In this document: positions 1-10,195 of the stretch, piece by piece
How positions within the stretch are numbered: the stretch's first letter is position 1
How the letters are laid out: each line of letters starts with the position of its first letter
DNA from: Prorocentrum cordatum
Taxonomy: Eukaryota; Sar; Dinophyceae; Prorocentrales; Prorocentraceae
Assembly: GCA_963575745.1 (NCBI GenBank)
Contig: CAUYUJ010015726.1
Coordinates: 1-62,000, forward strand
Direction of reading: 5' to 3'
DNA length: 62,000 nucleotides
The notes under the pieces: generated by a model
What the model was told of the DNA's origin: nothing
Databases searched by the model: none
What the model saw: only the letters and a program-made list of their open reading frames with translations
Made by a program: the position numbers and the translations under genes

Positions 1-36
1 TCCTCCTGCTCCTCCTTCTCCTCCTCCTCCTCCTCC

Positions 37-79
<43 letters not shown>

Positions 80-215
80 GATCGTCATCCTCATCCTCAT
101 CCTCTCCTGCTCCTCCTCCTTCTGCTCCTCCTCCTCTTCCTCTTCTGCTCCTCCTCCTCCTCCTCGGCCTCCTCCTTCTCATCCGCCTCCTTCTTCTCGG
201 TTTCTTGTTCTTCTT
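1..215. repeat. Mixed TCC/TCA microsatellite
   Basis: The plus strand is almost pure pyrimidine (TCC and CTC units), interrupted at about 38-79 by an uninterrupted CAT run. No reading frame here has normal amino-acid composition. From 215 to about 1110 I see no gene. That stretch holds an AT-richer bridge (215-290) and an alternating purine-pyrimidine patch at about 701-751. Confidence 0.9.
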
Positions 216-700
216 CACTTCGTAGTATTCTAATTCGTATCATTCGTATTACATGTTCGTCTTACTATTCTTCTTATTTTCTCCTCTGCCGAATCAAGTG
301 TGTGCTGCGGCTGTAGTCAGTTCCGCTTTAGCCGCCCAGACCATAGGAGGCCGAGTCACGCAGGGGAAGTCTCCGTCGCGTGAGCCGTTGGCTTCACACA
401 GTAGTCTCTTTGGACGGATTGACAGCAAGTGAAACAATTTCTCTTCGCCCAGGGACGCTCGCTGCTCTGTCAAGTGGCATGATGTACTGAGTGGGCGGTA
501 CCGTGGAGATATGACCTTTCCGGAGAGTTGATGCACGAACTTTCTTGAGGTCCATGGGGGGTTCATCGATAATATGGGATTTGCAGCATAATTGAGTATT
601 GGACCACAGCAGCATCTGACACACCTCGACCGCTCTTTTCAAATGTTCTCCATTGCCATCCCTGAAACCGGCATTCTTGGCGCAGCGCAAACAATCTTGA

Positions 701-751
701 GCATGCGCGTGTGTGCGCCCGCGCACGCGTGCGCACGCGCACGCGCATGCG
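701..751. repeat. Alternating GC/GT tract, Z-DNA prone and near-palindromic
   Basis: About 50 bp of near-perfect purine-pyrimidine alternation made of GCGC, GTGT and ACGC steps. GCATGCGCGT at the left end is mirrored by ACGCGCATGC at the right, so the strand can also fold on itself. This is a structural call only. No gene overlaps it. Confidence 0.6.
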
Positions 752-1114
752 AAGTTAGTCGCGTGTGCCCACGGGCACCCGTTAGTACCAGTAGCATAGA
801 AAACGCACACAGTGGCGACGCGAACACCCCAGAGGCTCAGGGGCACAGCGTTCCAGGAATGTTGGACGGAGGGGCAGTGAGCGCCCCGCTGCCGGGCCGC
901 TATGGCTGCGCCCCGCTGTCAGAGCGAGCGGCGCCCCAGGACATGCTCGGGAAGCGGAGCAAACACGTTCGCGCGGAAGTTGCCTGCCGCTGCGGCGCTC
1001 GCGCAGGCTGTCGCGCAAGGTCGCCCCATGCCATCAGGCATATAAGACTTGAGGCCCTCTTCCTCGTCGTCACCCACTCGCCCGCCTGCGCCGACCCTGG
1101 CCAGGGTCGGTGAA

Positions 1115-1294
1115 TACAGTGGAGACCCATGCCACGAAATACCCTGGTTGCCTCCAGGGTGCCCTGGGTTGCTTGGGTCTCGACGGTTTTGCGATGGTCA
1201 GCGTGACGTTCCCACACCAAAAATCAATAGACGGCCTGGGGTCTCAGGGTTGGTTTTCTTGTGGAAGGTTTCTTGCGGTCGAGCTCCTACTGTA
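1115..1294 (+). mobile_element. MITE family A, copy 1 (Tc1/mariner-like ends)
   Basis: A 180-bp unit found three times in the window (also 14043-14222 and 58478-58655), all in the same orientation. It begins TACAGTGGAGACCC and ends CTCCTACTGTA. In copy 3 the right end, GGGTCTCCACTGTA, is the exact reverse complement of this left end. Reading the outer TA as the target duplication leaves CAGTGGAGACC termini. The CAGT start with a TA target is characteristic of Tc1/mariner-derived elements. The interior is noncoding, so it would need a transposase supplied from elsewhere. The family assignment is inference. Confidence 0.75.
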
Positions 1295-1481
1295 TCCACC
1301 GATCCTGTGCACATCCAGAACCTGGACACACGACCTGGCCAGCGCCGACGAGGGCTGGCTACACAATGTGGCCGCAGGTCTTTCAGGCGCTCGGTCCTCG
1401 TGCAGCCGGGCACCATGGCCCTCCACACTCCGCACGGTGAGGATATAGCACATGTTGCATGATCTCGTAGAAGAAAGACGC

Positions 1482-1644
1482 CATAAGCATAACCTTTTGG
1501 CGCTCCACGAGGAGTTCTTGGATCCGCGCTCGGCCCCCCTGGCGGCGCCCTTGGCGCAGCCCCTGGCCCGCTCCGCGCGCCAGGGAGTGAGGTCCAGCAC
1601 AGATCCAAGAAATCCGCGCGGAGCGCCACAAGTTCATGCTTATA
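1482..1644. mobile_element. Hairpin element family B, copy 1
   Basis: An inverted-repeat unit. The left arm (1482-1529) contains CATAAGCATAACC and GGCGCTCC followed by TTCTTGGATC. The right arm (1598-1644) is its imperfect reverse complement, GATCCAAGAAATCCGCG then GGAGCGCC, ending in GCTTAT. Between the arms lies a GC-rich core with CCCCTGGCGG and CCGCGCGCCAGGGAG. The same arms and core recur at 39484-39638, and the core alone at 34318-34363. It is noncoding and could fold into a strong hairpin. I interpret it as a foldback MITE. Confidence 0.7.
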
Positions 1645-1799
1645 CCGCTTTCATTCCCAACCATCCTGTTTTGGGTCTTCGTTTTGAAGAGACGGTCCCC
1701 GCGTTCACTCTCTCCTCCCGCTGCCCCGTCCTCCCTCCTCCCTCTTTCCATATGCGCCCCTGCCCTCCGCATGTCTTTGTTTCGGCGCACACCGTGCAA

Positions 1800-2845
1800 C
1801 GGTTCGTGACCCCGTAGGGAGCTCCACCGAAGGCCCCAGCGGCAGGGTCCACATGGCGGTGCCGCCTCATTTTGGCCCGCCCCTCACACGGTTCGTGGCC
1901 CCATAGGGAGATCCACCGAAGGCCCTAGCGGCAGTGTCCACATGGCGGCGCCGCCCTATTTTGGTGCACCCCTCACGCGGTTCGTGGCCCAATAGGGAGT
2001 TCCGCCGAAGGCCCAAGTAGCAGGGTCCACATGGCGGTACCGCCTCATTTTGGCGCACTTGACATGGTGCGTGGCCCCATGGGGAGCTCCACCGAAGGCC
2101 CCAGCGGCAGGGTCCACATGGCGTCGCCGCCTCATTTTGGCGCACACCTCACACGGTGCGTGGCCCCATGGCGCACCCCAGTGGCGCCATGGGGAGTTCC
2201 ACCGAAGGCCCCTGTGGAGGAGTTTGCACGGTGGCGACGCCTCATTTTGGCGCAACTTTCACACGGTTCGTGGCCCCATGGGGAGTTCCACCGGAGGCCC
2301 CAGCGGCAGGGTCCACATGGCGGCGCCGCCCCATTTTGGCGCACCCTTCACACGGCTAGTGGCTCATGGGGAGTTCCACCGTGGGCCCCAGCAGCAGAGT
2401 CCCAACGGCGGCGCCGCCCCACTTTGGCGCACCCCTCACACGGTGCGTGGCCCCATGGGGAGCTCCAACGAAGGCCCCAGCAGCAGGGTCCACATGGCGG
2501 CGCCGCCCCAGTTTGGCGCACCCCTCACACCGCCCGTGGCCCCATGGGAAGCTCCATTGAAGGCCCCAGCGGCAGGGTCCACATGGCGGCGCCGCCCCAT
2601 GTTGGCGCACTCCTCACGCGGTTCGTGGCCCAGCGGGCAGCACCACCGAAGGCTTTAGCAGCAGGGTCCACATGGCGTCGACGCTCCATTTTGGTGCACC
2701 CTTCACACGTTTCGTGGCCCCATAGGGAGTTCCACCGAAGGCCCCAGTGGCGGAGTTCGCACGGCGGCGCCGCCCCATGTTGGCGCACTCTTCACGCGGG
2801 TCGTGGCCCCATCGGGAGCTCCACCGAAAGCGGCGCCACAACATG
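1800..2845. repeat. 89-bp minisatellite, about 12 copies
   Basis: Tandem units of about 87-89 bp, each containing TTCGTGGCCCCATGGGGAG, CACCGAAGGCCCCAG, GGGTCCACATGGCGG and CATTTTGGCGCAC. Unit starts fall at about 1802, 1891, 1980, 2067 and 2156, and continue to about 2840. One unit (about 2165-2200) carries a short internal duplication. Because 89 is not a multiple of three, successive units change frame, yet several frames stay open for 60 to 280 codons on both strands. Those proteins are by-products of the repeat. Confidence 0.92.
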
Positions 2846-4149
2846 GTATTCGCATTCGCACCTGGTTTAGTCCTTTGCCAGGATATCTGTTATCATTTGC
2901 ATCATCTTTTGGCCAGATCCTGGGACGCGCAGGGGATGGAAGCGCTCGCCTTCCACGCATTCGCCCCTCCGAATGTTGAAGACGTCGGGAGCACCATAGC
3001 CGTCGCCCCTGCAGACGGACATGGGAGTGGGGTGCTGCCCTGGGTTTGAGACTTAACAGCGGTGACAGACGCTTCTCGAAGGCGCTGTTCTTTTGTATGT
3101 GATTTGATCCAGTTGCCTGTGGCAGATCCGACACGATGCCTGGGAGACACTATTTGGCAAGCATTCGAGCACCACCCAGACGGTCGTCACATGTGACACC
3201 TCTCGTTTCCTTTTCCTGCGGAGTTCTGATGGGGCCTAGTTGGGCCGTCACGAGGTTGTCTTGGGCTTGTGTGGGAAAGTCGTGGGGATCCCTTGGGGCC
3301 CTCTTGGGCCGTCTTGGGGCGTTCTTGGCTGTCTGGGGAGGTCTCTTTGGGCCGTCGTGCGGCCTTCTTGTGAAGTCTAGGGGCTGTCTTAGGCTGTCTT
3401 CGGTCCCTCCAGGGGCCTCTTGCGCCAGCTTGGGGCTCCCATGCGGCCGTCTAGGGGCAATCCCGGGGCTCTCCGTGCACTGGGCGGAAACGCGTGCAGT
3501 CACAGACCGACTCGGGTGAGCTGGCCCAAGGTGCTCACACCCACAGCTGAAGCCGAAGCCAAAGTTGAAGTGCACAGAAAACGGAATGGTCCACCCTGCA
3601 AGCTCGGAAACAGCACATCGTGGAGCCGTGCGGCAGCCTCCCCTGAGCACAGGCGCACGGGCTTTCCAGGGGCTGCCAAAGGCAAATGGGCTCCTGACCC
3701 AAGGCGTCCACCGCTTTTCGCGCCACTCTGGTGCCCCCTGGGGTCCTCTGGGCCTCGTGGGGTGTGCTCTGGGGACACTCTTGAAGACACAATCCGCTCA
3801 CCATGGACCTCGGGAGCCCTCTCAGGGCCCACCATCTTTGTACAGATGAGATGTGTCATGCCGGCACGATGTTTGAAGGTCTTGGCACTCCCCAAAGCAG
3901 GGCGTTCAGAGCCCGAGCACCGCATCACAGTTCTTCGAGCAGCGAGCTTCGAAGCTCGGGCCAGGGACGCCCTTTGGCAACGTTATGCGAGCGCTGCAGC
4001 CGTCGCCCCGGCTCGGCGCGGGCGGGCGCAGGCAAGGCGCTGAAGTGGTTCGACGCTACCCGGTGGCTCCCCAGCGGAGCGCCCAGGTGCCATGCTTGCT
4101 CCATCGGGGTGATAGCCTGGGACGCTGCCGGCCACGCGTCGAACGGGGC
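2846..4149. other. No gene seen; GGGCC/CTTGGG-rich DNA
   Basis: No domain, repeat-free long frame or RNA gene is visible. Positions 3230-3430 are built from loose CTTGGGGCC-type units on a G/T-rich strand. Similar DNA recurs at 44.1-44.25 kb and 46.1-46.7 kb. Confidence 0.6.
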
Positions 4150-4265
4150 ACGAGGAGGGGGGAGGGCTTCTTGGAAGCACCCCTGCTTCTTAGAAGACGT
4201 GGGCCTTCTCTACAGATGTAGGGCCGCCGCCTTCTGAAAAGCGGCCTCCTTCTATATCGGGGGAA
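4150..4265. repeat. Hairpin element family C, diverged copy
   Basis: It contains GAGGGCTTCTTGGAAG, a central GACGTGGGCCTTC, and CGGCCTCCTTCT at the right. The order and spacing match the better preserved hairpin at 34968-35073. The shared sequence continues downstream: a CCCCATTCCCATACCCC block followed by a GCGCTGCCAA motif near 4475-4515 matches 35060-35102. Confidence 0.5.
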
Positions 4266-4499
4266 CGTAAGACTCGAGTGCGCCAGAGCTCGGGTTTGCC
4301 GACGCTTTTTGACGAGCGCGTCCTGCACTTTGACGGTCCAGTTTTCGTGGGATGTTTGCAGCGGGAGCTCACGTCAAATTTCAGATTGAGTCTCGTCATT
4401 TTCTTGACGGCCTCGCCAGGCCAACCCGAGTCCCCCGTACCCGAGTCTTACGTCTCCCCAATTCTGAGAAGCCCCCCCCATTCCCATACCCCCTAGTTC

Positions 4500-5160
4500 G
4501 CGCTGCCAATGGAAGGATAGGGATCGGAGGTGTCCAACCCAGCGTTTCGCCTGAGAGGTCTCAGCGATCTGGCCGCGACCGGGCAAGCGGCTCCCCCCTC
4601 GGGGCTTTGGGGCGCCACAGTGATATGTTTGCTGCATCGCGGTGGTCATGAGGTCCTGACAGGGGAGGAGGCAGCGGTGCCAAAAAATATCGCCCGAGAC
4701 ATTCCCGCAATCTTGCTGGGAGCGGGCAAGCACAACACCCTCTGCCGGCTCCTCTCTGGGGCGGGTGATCATCAGGCAAATTCAACACCTGCTGGCGGAG
4801 ACTCCACGGGGTGGCTGAGCAAATGCCTGCCATATCGCGGCGACCATGCAGCTCTCAACAGGGAGGAGTCGGGGACGTCGAACCAGCGAACCGCTGGACG
4901 GATTCTGGAACCTTGGCGCGGACGGGCCAGTGCCCCCCCCCCCTCGGGCGGCTCCTCCATGGGGTCCCCACCGCTACGCTGGTTATATCGCGGTGGTCCT
5001 GCAGCCTTTCAACAGGCAAGGAGTTAGGGACGCCAAGCGGGCGAACCGCTCGAGACAACCCCACACTTTTGCAGCGAACGGGTTAGAGTCCCCCTCCTCC
5101 CTGGCAACTCATCCTTAGGGCGCCCGAGTCCCATGCCTGCTACATCGAGGTGACATCGCG
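4500..5160. repeat. Degenerate tandem repeat, unit about 155-200 bp
   Basis: Four related blocks are anchored by ATGTTTGCTGCATCGCGGTGG (about 4625), ATGCCTGCCATATCGCGGCG (about 4823), TATATCGCGGTGGTCC (about 4984) and ATGCCTGCTACATCGAGGTG (about 5132). Each is followed by a CAACAGGGAGGAG-like or CAGGCAAGGAG-like segment in the first three. The spacing is uneven. Open frames across it have no recognisable domain. Confidence 0.7.
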
Positions 5161-5359
5161 ACTGAGTGTGGTTCTGAGTGAGTCCCAGCATGACTGGAGC
5201 TGAGGGCGAATGAGTCTCAGCGCAGGTGGATCGAAGCGTGAGTGAGTGCGAGGGTGAGTGAGCCTGAGTGTGCGAGGGAGGCAGGCCGGGCGCTTCTGGT
5301 GCCAAGCGGGCGCTTCGCCTCTCTCGTTTTGCACGCCTTCTCGTAGCAGCTCGATGGCG

Positions 5360-5575
5360 GCCTCCTCCTCCTCCTCCTCATCCTGTTGCTGCTCCTCCTC
5401 CTCTTGCTGCTCCTTTTCCTCCTAATCCTCCTCCCCCTTCTCCTCCCCCTCCTCCCCCTCCTCCTTCTCCTCCTCCTCCTCCTCCTCCTGCCCCTCCTCC
5501 CCCTCCTCCTCCCCCTCCCCCTCTCCTCCTCCCCCTCCTCCACCTCCTCCCCCCCTCCTCCAACTGCATCTCTCT
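5360..5575. repeat. CTC/TCC microsatellite
   Basis: A pyrimidine tract on the plus strand of mixed CTC, CCC and TTC triplets. The proline, serine and leucine-only frames here and the glycine and arginine-only frames on the other strand are artefacts. The flank 5160-5360 has a GAGTGAGTG/CGAGTCTCAG short repeat and no gene. Confidence 0.9.
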
Positions 5576-5699
5576 CGACCCCCCCCCCTTTAGGACTGGC
5601 TGGCGCGGCACCCCGCGGGCGCCGAGGCCGCGCACGCGGCAGCCATCCAGGCAGGGCGGGGGGGCCGTGAAATCGAAGGAGAGAAAGCGTTCGAAACAG

Positions 5700-5817
5700 A
5701 AATGTTTATGCTTATGCTTTTGCTTGTTATAGTATTAGTATTTTGTTTGTTATTATTATTCGTCTTCTTGTCAGTATTGTTAGTAGCATTCATATTATTA
5801 TTTTTCTTATTCTTACG

Positions 5818-5848
<31 letters not shown>

Positions 5849-5885
5849 GTATTATTATTAGTATTAATCTTCGTCTTTTTTTTTC
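5700..5885. repeat. ATT/TTA-rich AT island
   Basis: A sharp change to AT-rich sequence built from ATTATT and AGTATTATT units inside GC-rich DNA. The hydrophobic Leu/Val/Ile frames through it are what such triplets encode in any genome, so I do not call a membrane protein. Confidence 0.75.
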
Positions 5886-5904
5886 TAGAGAGAACTGCGT
5901 GTTT

Positions 5905-6215
5905 TCAGACGTCGAGTTCGACTTCCAAGCAAACGCGATTATCTCAGTTCAGGTGCTCGCTGTGTGAGCACGAGGAAGGATGCAGAGGGGACGGGTTAGT
6001 CGTCGTCATGATCTGCACAATTGCACGTTCGTTCTGACACATGCGCCGGCCCGTCAGAAAGCCTTCTTGCGTAACAATGGGACCCCCTGCTCCTCGAACC
6101 CCTCCGCCCTGCGAGATACGGTGCACCCCTCCTGCTCCCCTCGATGCGGCACGGGGGCTGCCTCGGCGAGGAGGGAAACAAGCTGTGTGTTATGTGAAGT
6201 CGAGTTCGACTTTCC
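5905..6215. repeat. Two spaced copies of a GTCGAGTTCGACTT-containing motif
   Basis: GTGTTTTCAGACGTCGAGTTCGACTTCC at about 5909 and a similar GTGTTATGTGAAGTCGAGTTCGACTTTCC at about 6188 sit 279 bp apart, each around the palindrome GTCGAGTTCGAC. From 6216 to 7124 there is no gene I can support. Part of it (about 6600-6680) is related to the tandem unit at 51946-52093. Confidence 0.45.
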
Positions 6216-7124
6216 CACACACACAAAATGTTCTAAGAGCTCCTTCCGCAGACGGCACCTGCAACGACCGCCATGCATGGCCAGGGCGATGCTGGGCACG
6301 AGGACGGTTCGTCCACGCGAGAGAGTGGCCATTCTCAGAGTTACCTTAATTTTGGGTGCGGGCCCACAGGGGCTCTCCGGGCCCACAGGGGCTCTCCAGC
6401 ACTGGCTTGCGCGCTTGGCTTTGGCCTCCCCGTGGCAGCCCTGGAGCCGCGCAAGAGCCTCTCTTGCGTGTTGCCGACTGGTGAATCGTAGACCCGCCTG
6501 GCTGCGGCCAGGATGGTGTACGGCAGGTTCACGTCCCTTCGACGCGGCGGCGACCCCGGCGCGGGCGTTCCAGGGGCCTGGGCGTGGCCAGCATCGAACC
6601 ATCTGCGCTGTCGCCAAGCCGCACTCGACCAAGGTTGAACGACCCACGCGGCGTCAAAAGCCAACGCCCGAGCGACACAACGCCAGGGCCCAGGATGACC
6701 CTGGCCAGGCACGGAGGTGGTGCACGGGGAGGCTGGAGACACATGATATGCGGGCCGGGCCCGGTGGTGTTGCACGCTCTGGGCTTCCGGCTGTCTTTCT
6801 GCCGCCGGGCCACACCGATCTTGAGAAAGGGTAGTGCAACCCCTCGGAGTAACCATCCGCTCGTGCTTCATTCCCAGAGCCCCGCGCTCGCCCGCCAAGG
6901 CCTTGCGGATCCCGCCCCGGGGCGCGGTCTCCGTTTGTGGCACTGTTTTGCGACCTCCCGCGCGAGCGCGATTTCCCCCTGCTCGAACAGCTGTGCCCGC
7001 AGTGATTCCAGCCTTTCGCGGTGTTCGGCCTCCCCGCGCAGGTGCCCTCCGCGTGCTCCCGCCCAGTGGTCTCTCGTCTTGCCTCGCGCCGCCCCCTTGG
7101 GCCTTGCCCCCCATCGAGGTTTAA

Positions 7125-7314
7125 GTCGGGCAGGTCCCTCTTCAGGAGGAATGGTTATTCAAACATCGGAGGTCCCTCTACAGGAGGTCCCTCTACAGTC
7201 GGGCAAGTCGGGCAGGTCCCTCTGTGTATGATTTCCTATTCTTTATTTTTCTGTATCTTGTTTGGCTATTTTCCATTTGCTTCCAAATTCCGCCTGTAGG
7301 GGGACATGCCCGAC
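7125..7314. mobile_element. MITE-like element family D, copy 1
   Basis: The left end GTCGGGCAGGTCCCTCTTCAGGAGGAA is matched by the reverse complement of the right end, TTCCGCCTGTAGGGGGACATGCCCGAC, with a few mismatches over about 27 bp. The interior of about 135 bp is AT-richer, noncoding, and repeats pieces of the end (GGTCCCTCTACAGTCGGGCA). A related right end, ending GGAGGACACGCCCGACCT, occurs at about 38955-38992. Confidence 0.6.
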
Positions 7315-7660
7315 CTATATGGAAGCCCAATACGCATCCACGATGCTGCAACAGGCCTTCCCTGAGTTCCCTCTCCATTGGCCCAACAAGAGTAACACTC
7401 ATTGCGGGAAGAGTGCCGCATTTGAAGACAACCGTCCGAAAATCATCAACCGCTTCAAACTCGCATTCATGGGACTTCCGCTCCACGAATCAACGTGACT
7501 GCTCCGTCTTGACGATCCCAAACCGCATCAGAGCGCCATTCTTGGGAATCAACACCGCGAGTCAACATGATTGCTGGGTACTGTCAGTCTTAAAAAGTGC
7601 CAGAGCGCCATCTTTGGGACTGCAGCCATTCGAAGATTTGAAGCTGTGGCAAGCTTCCAA

Positions 7661-7995
7661 GACGAATGTGCGCGGCACTGAAATGACAGCCACATTTCGA
7701 AAAGGAACCGCCCTGCATCCTTGAAGCTGCTGCGAAATTGTGAGACGAATGCGCCCCGCGCTAAGGAGAGAGCCATACATTGAAAACGGCCCGCCCCTTC
7801 ATCCTAGGAGCTGTTGCAATCTATGAAAAGGAACGTGCGCAGCGCCTAGGCGGGAGCCACACTTTGAAAACGCCCCGCCACACCATCCTTACAACGTCTG
7901 CACACGTTTCAGACGAATACGCGCAGCGCCAAGGCGAGATCCACGTGTTGAAAACAACTCGCCTTCCACCTCGGAACTGTTGCCATGTCCAAGCT
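7661..7995. repeat. 84-bp tandem repeat, four diverged copies
   Basis: Units start at about 7661, 7743, 7828 and 7912. Each has the order GACGAAT-GCGC, a GAGCCAC-type block, TTGAAAACG, CCGCCC, CATCCT and a GCTGTTGCAA-like end. Copies differ by roughly a quarter of positions, so the array is old. 7315-7660 shows fading traces of the same unit (for example GAGCGCCAT with TTGGGA). No coding function is inferred. Confidence 0.75.
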
Positions 7996-8370
7996 TCAGG
8001 ACCACAACTATTGAGGAAGTCTCGGGCGACATGCCTGGCCCGCCCTACCAACACGTCTTGGGGGCGCGGCAGGGATGAGTTAGTTGAAAGCAAAGGGGGG
8101 GGGGCATGTGGGGGCAGGAGGGTAGGGGGGGGAACTAAAGGCAGGTCTGAAGAGCACGAACCTCAATGGTTCAGTTGCTGCCCGTGTTTTAAGGGCTGTG
8201 GACCTCTGCGAGTTCCGACAGTACCTCACACACCATGCGTGCGCGACGCGTTACTTGCATTGTGCACAATTGGTCGTGCGACAACGTCTCGCTTGCCTTG
8301 GCTGCGTCGTCTTGCTTCGCTGCGAGGCGGTCCTCGCAAAGAGGGACAAGGAATTCCGCAGCATGAATCT

Positions 8371-8463
8371 CTCTCTCTCTCTCTCTTGCTCTCTCTCTCT
8401 CTCTATCTCTCTCCTGTTCGTGTTCTCTACCTCTCCCTCTCTCGCTCTCTCTCTCTCTCTCCA
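8371..8463. repeat. CT dinucleotide microsatellite
   Basis: About 90 bp dominated by TCTCTCTC on the plus strand with a few interruptions. The flanks 7996-8370 and 8464-8750 show no gene. Confidence 0.9.
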
Positions 8464-8749
8464 CTGTTGCCTGTGCCGCTGTTATGAGCCATCAGCTATC
8501 TTGTTGTGCTGCCTATGTTGATTTCCTACTGGACGCGCATGCTTTCGGACCGATTCGAGGCTTCAGTGTTTCATACCTTTCTCGACGTGCATGTGTGATT
8601 ATGTGGCGGTGCGCCCAGCCGTGAGGTTCGCTTGGGAGGGCATGGCGTCGTTGTGCCCACTGCTACTGCTCTACATCCCTCCAGCTCCAATTGCTGCTGG
8701 CGGCTGGCGCAGATGCGGGGCGCGTCGGTGCAATGGGAGGGGAAACGTG

Positions 8750-8965
8750 TCGCGGGTGTCGTGTGGTGGTGTCATGTTGTGTCGTGTCGTGTTGTCGCAA
8801 CGCAACACGGTGTCGTGCAGTCTCTCGGTGTCGTGTGGGCGGCGGGGCGAAAAAATGTGATGGTCGTGTTGTTGTCGAGCTGTGTCGTGATGCCGTATCG
8901 TGCTGTCAACGGTGCCGTGCCGTAGTGTCGTGTCGTCGAGTCATCCTTTCGTGTCGAGGTGTCGG
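8750..8965. repeat. Degenerate TGTCG/TCGTG pentamer array
   Basis: Repeats of GTGTCGTGT and TGTCGTG with frequent substitutions. Pentamers are open in several frames and give valine/cysteine/serine-rich artefact peptides. From 8966 to 9680 I see no gene. Confidence 0.65.
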
Positions 8966-9679
8966 CGACATTGCGCTTCTGATATGTTGTGGTAGAGCAT
9001 GATACACAGTTGGATATGAAGTTGAATCGACCGATCAAGGTAATGATTCAGTTGCAGAAGCGAGTGCTAAAGTAAACCCGAGGCGAATGTTGACGCGCCG
9101 TCTAAAGCTCACGCTGAAGTTAAAATCGAGCAATACAGCTCGAACTTGAGCGACAGCTAACAGCGTAGAGGAAGCATACGTTGGTGGCCTCGCGAGGCTA
9201 GATCAGCGGCCGATTCGAAAGCAAAAACTTAAGCCACATGTGCAGTTGTAGGTGACGCGATAGCCAACATGTGAACCACAGCAAGCAGCAAGTGATAGCG
9301 AAAGTGATATTGATTTTCGAAGTGAAACTCGGAAGGCTTCAGCCGCGCGATAGACATTCCCAGCCCCCGAACTATTTCCTTTCAGCACGTGGACCGTACA
9401 GGTACTCCCAACCTGGCAGAGCTTGGTAAAGATAGCGAGTACCGAGCTCCGCGTGAAACAGCGTGTGTGGTGCTCATCGAGCGGATTGCCGCGTGTGGCG
9501 GCGATTCGTGGAATAAGCAGCGACAGCGCATCGGCCAGTTGGGCGGCAATTGATGGAACAAATGTGGAGTGCCACTTTTGGTTCGGGCGTTACCGTTTGG
9601 AGTTGAATCTGCGCACACCCCGTGCTCCCCAGAGAGTGCTTGACCAGCAATTGGATTGATCCGCCGGCATTTCGGCTGA

Positions 9680-9945
9680 TGCCCGGTTGGTGGCCGGTCG
9701 TGGGTGCTTCGTGGGCGCCCCGTGCGTTTGGTGGGTCCGCCAGGTTTTCGCCTGGTGCCCGATTGGTGGTCGGTCGTGGGCGCCTCGTGAGCGCCCCGTG
9801 CGGTTGGTGGGTCCGCCGAGGCTCCCCGTTCGCCGGGTGGCACCATCGAGGTTTCACCTGGTGCGCAGTTGGTGGCCGGTCGTGGGCGCCTCGTGGGCGC
9901 CCCGTGCGATGGCAGGGCCCGCGGACGTTTCACTTGGTGGGTGCC
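9680..9945. repeat. Tandem repeat around a GGTCGTGGGCGCC core, three copies
   Basis: A 40-bp core reading TTGGTGGCCGGTCGTGGG, then TTCGTGGGCGCCCCGTGCG, starts at 9687, 9763 and 9869. Spacer length varies between copies. Confidence 0.75.
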
Positions 9946-9949
9946 CGTT

Positions 9950-10195
9950 GGCGCTGTAGATTGCACCACGTAGCCTGCACCATAGACTCCGCTGTAGATT
10001 GCACCACGTAGCCTGCACCATAGACTGCACCACGTAGGCTGCACAACACAGCGCGCACCAGACAGATTGCACCACAGCTTGCGCCGCTTAGACTGTGCCA
10101 CATGGCTTGCAGCACGTAGGTTGCACCACATAGCCTGCAGCACATGTATTACATCGCGTGGCTTGCAACTCATAGGTAACACCGCGTGGATTGCA
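9950..10195. repeat. Short tandem array of TTGCACCACGTAG-type units
   Basis: About a dozen degenerate 13-16 bp units such as TTGCACCACGTAG, CCTGCACCATAGA and CTTGCAACTCATAG. The stretch 9950-10035 is a clearer direct duplication of about 50 bp. Confidence 0.7.

Noticed and set aside
1860-2790. CATTTTGGC in each 89-bp unit as spliced-leader relics
   Set aside because: Only nine bases match, and they are followed by GCAC rather than TCAAG. This is a property of the repeat unit.
5702-6037. A 111-codon hydrophobic frame (Leu/Val/Phe-rich)
   Set aside because: It is encoded by ATT/TTA triplet DNA, and any frame through such DNA looks like a membrane segment.
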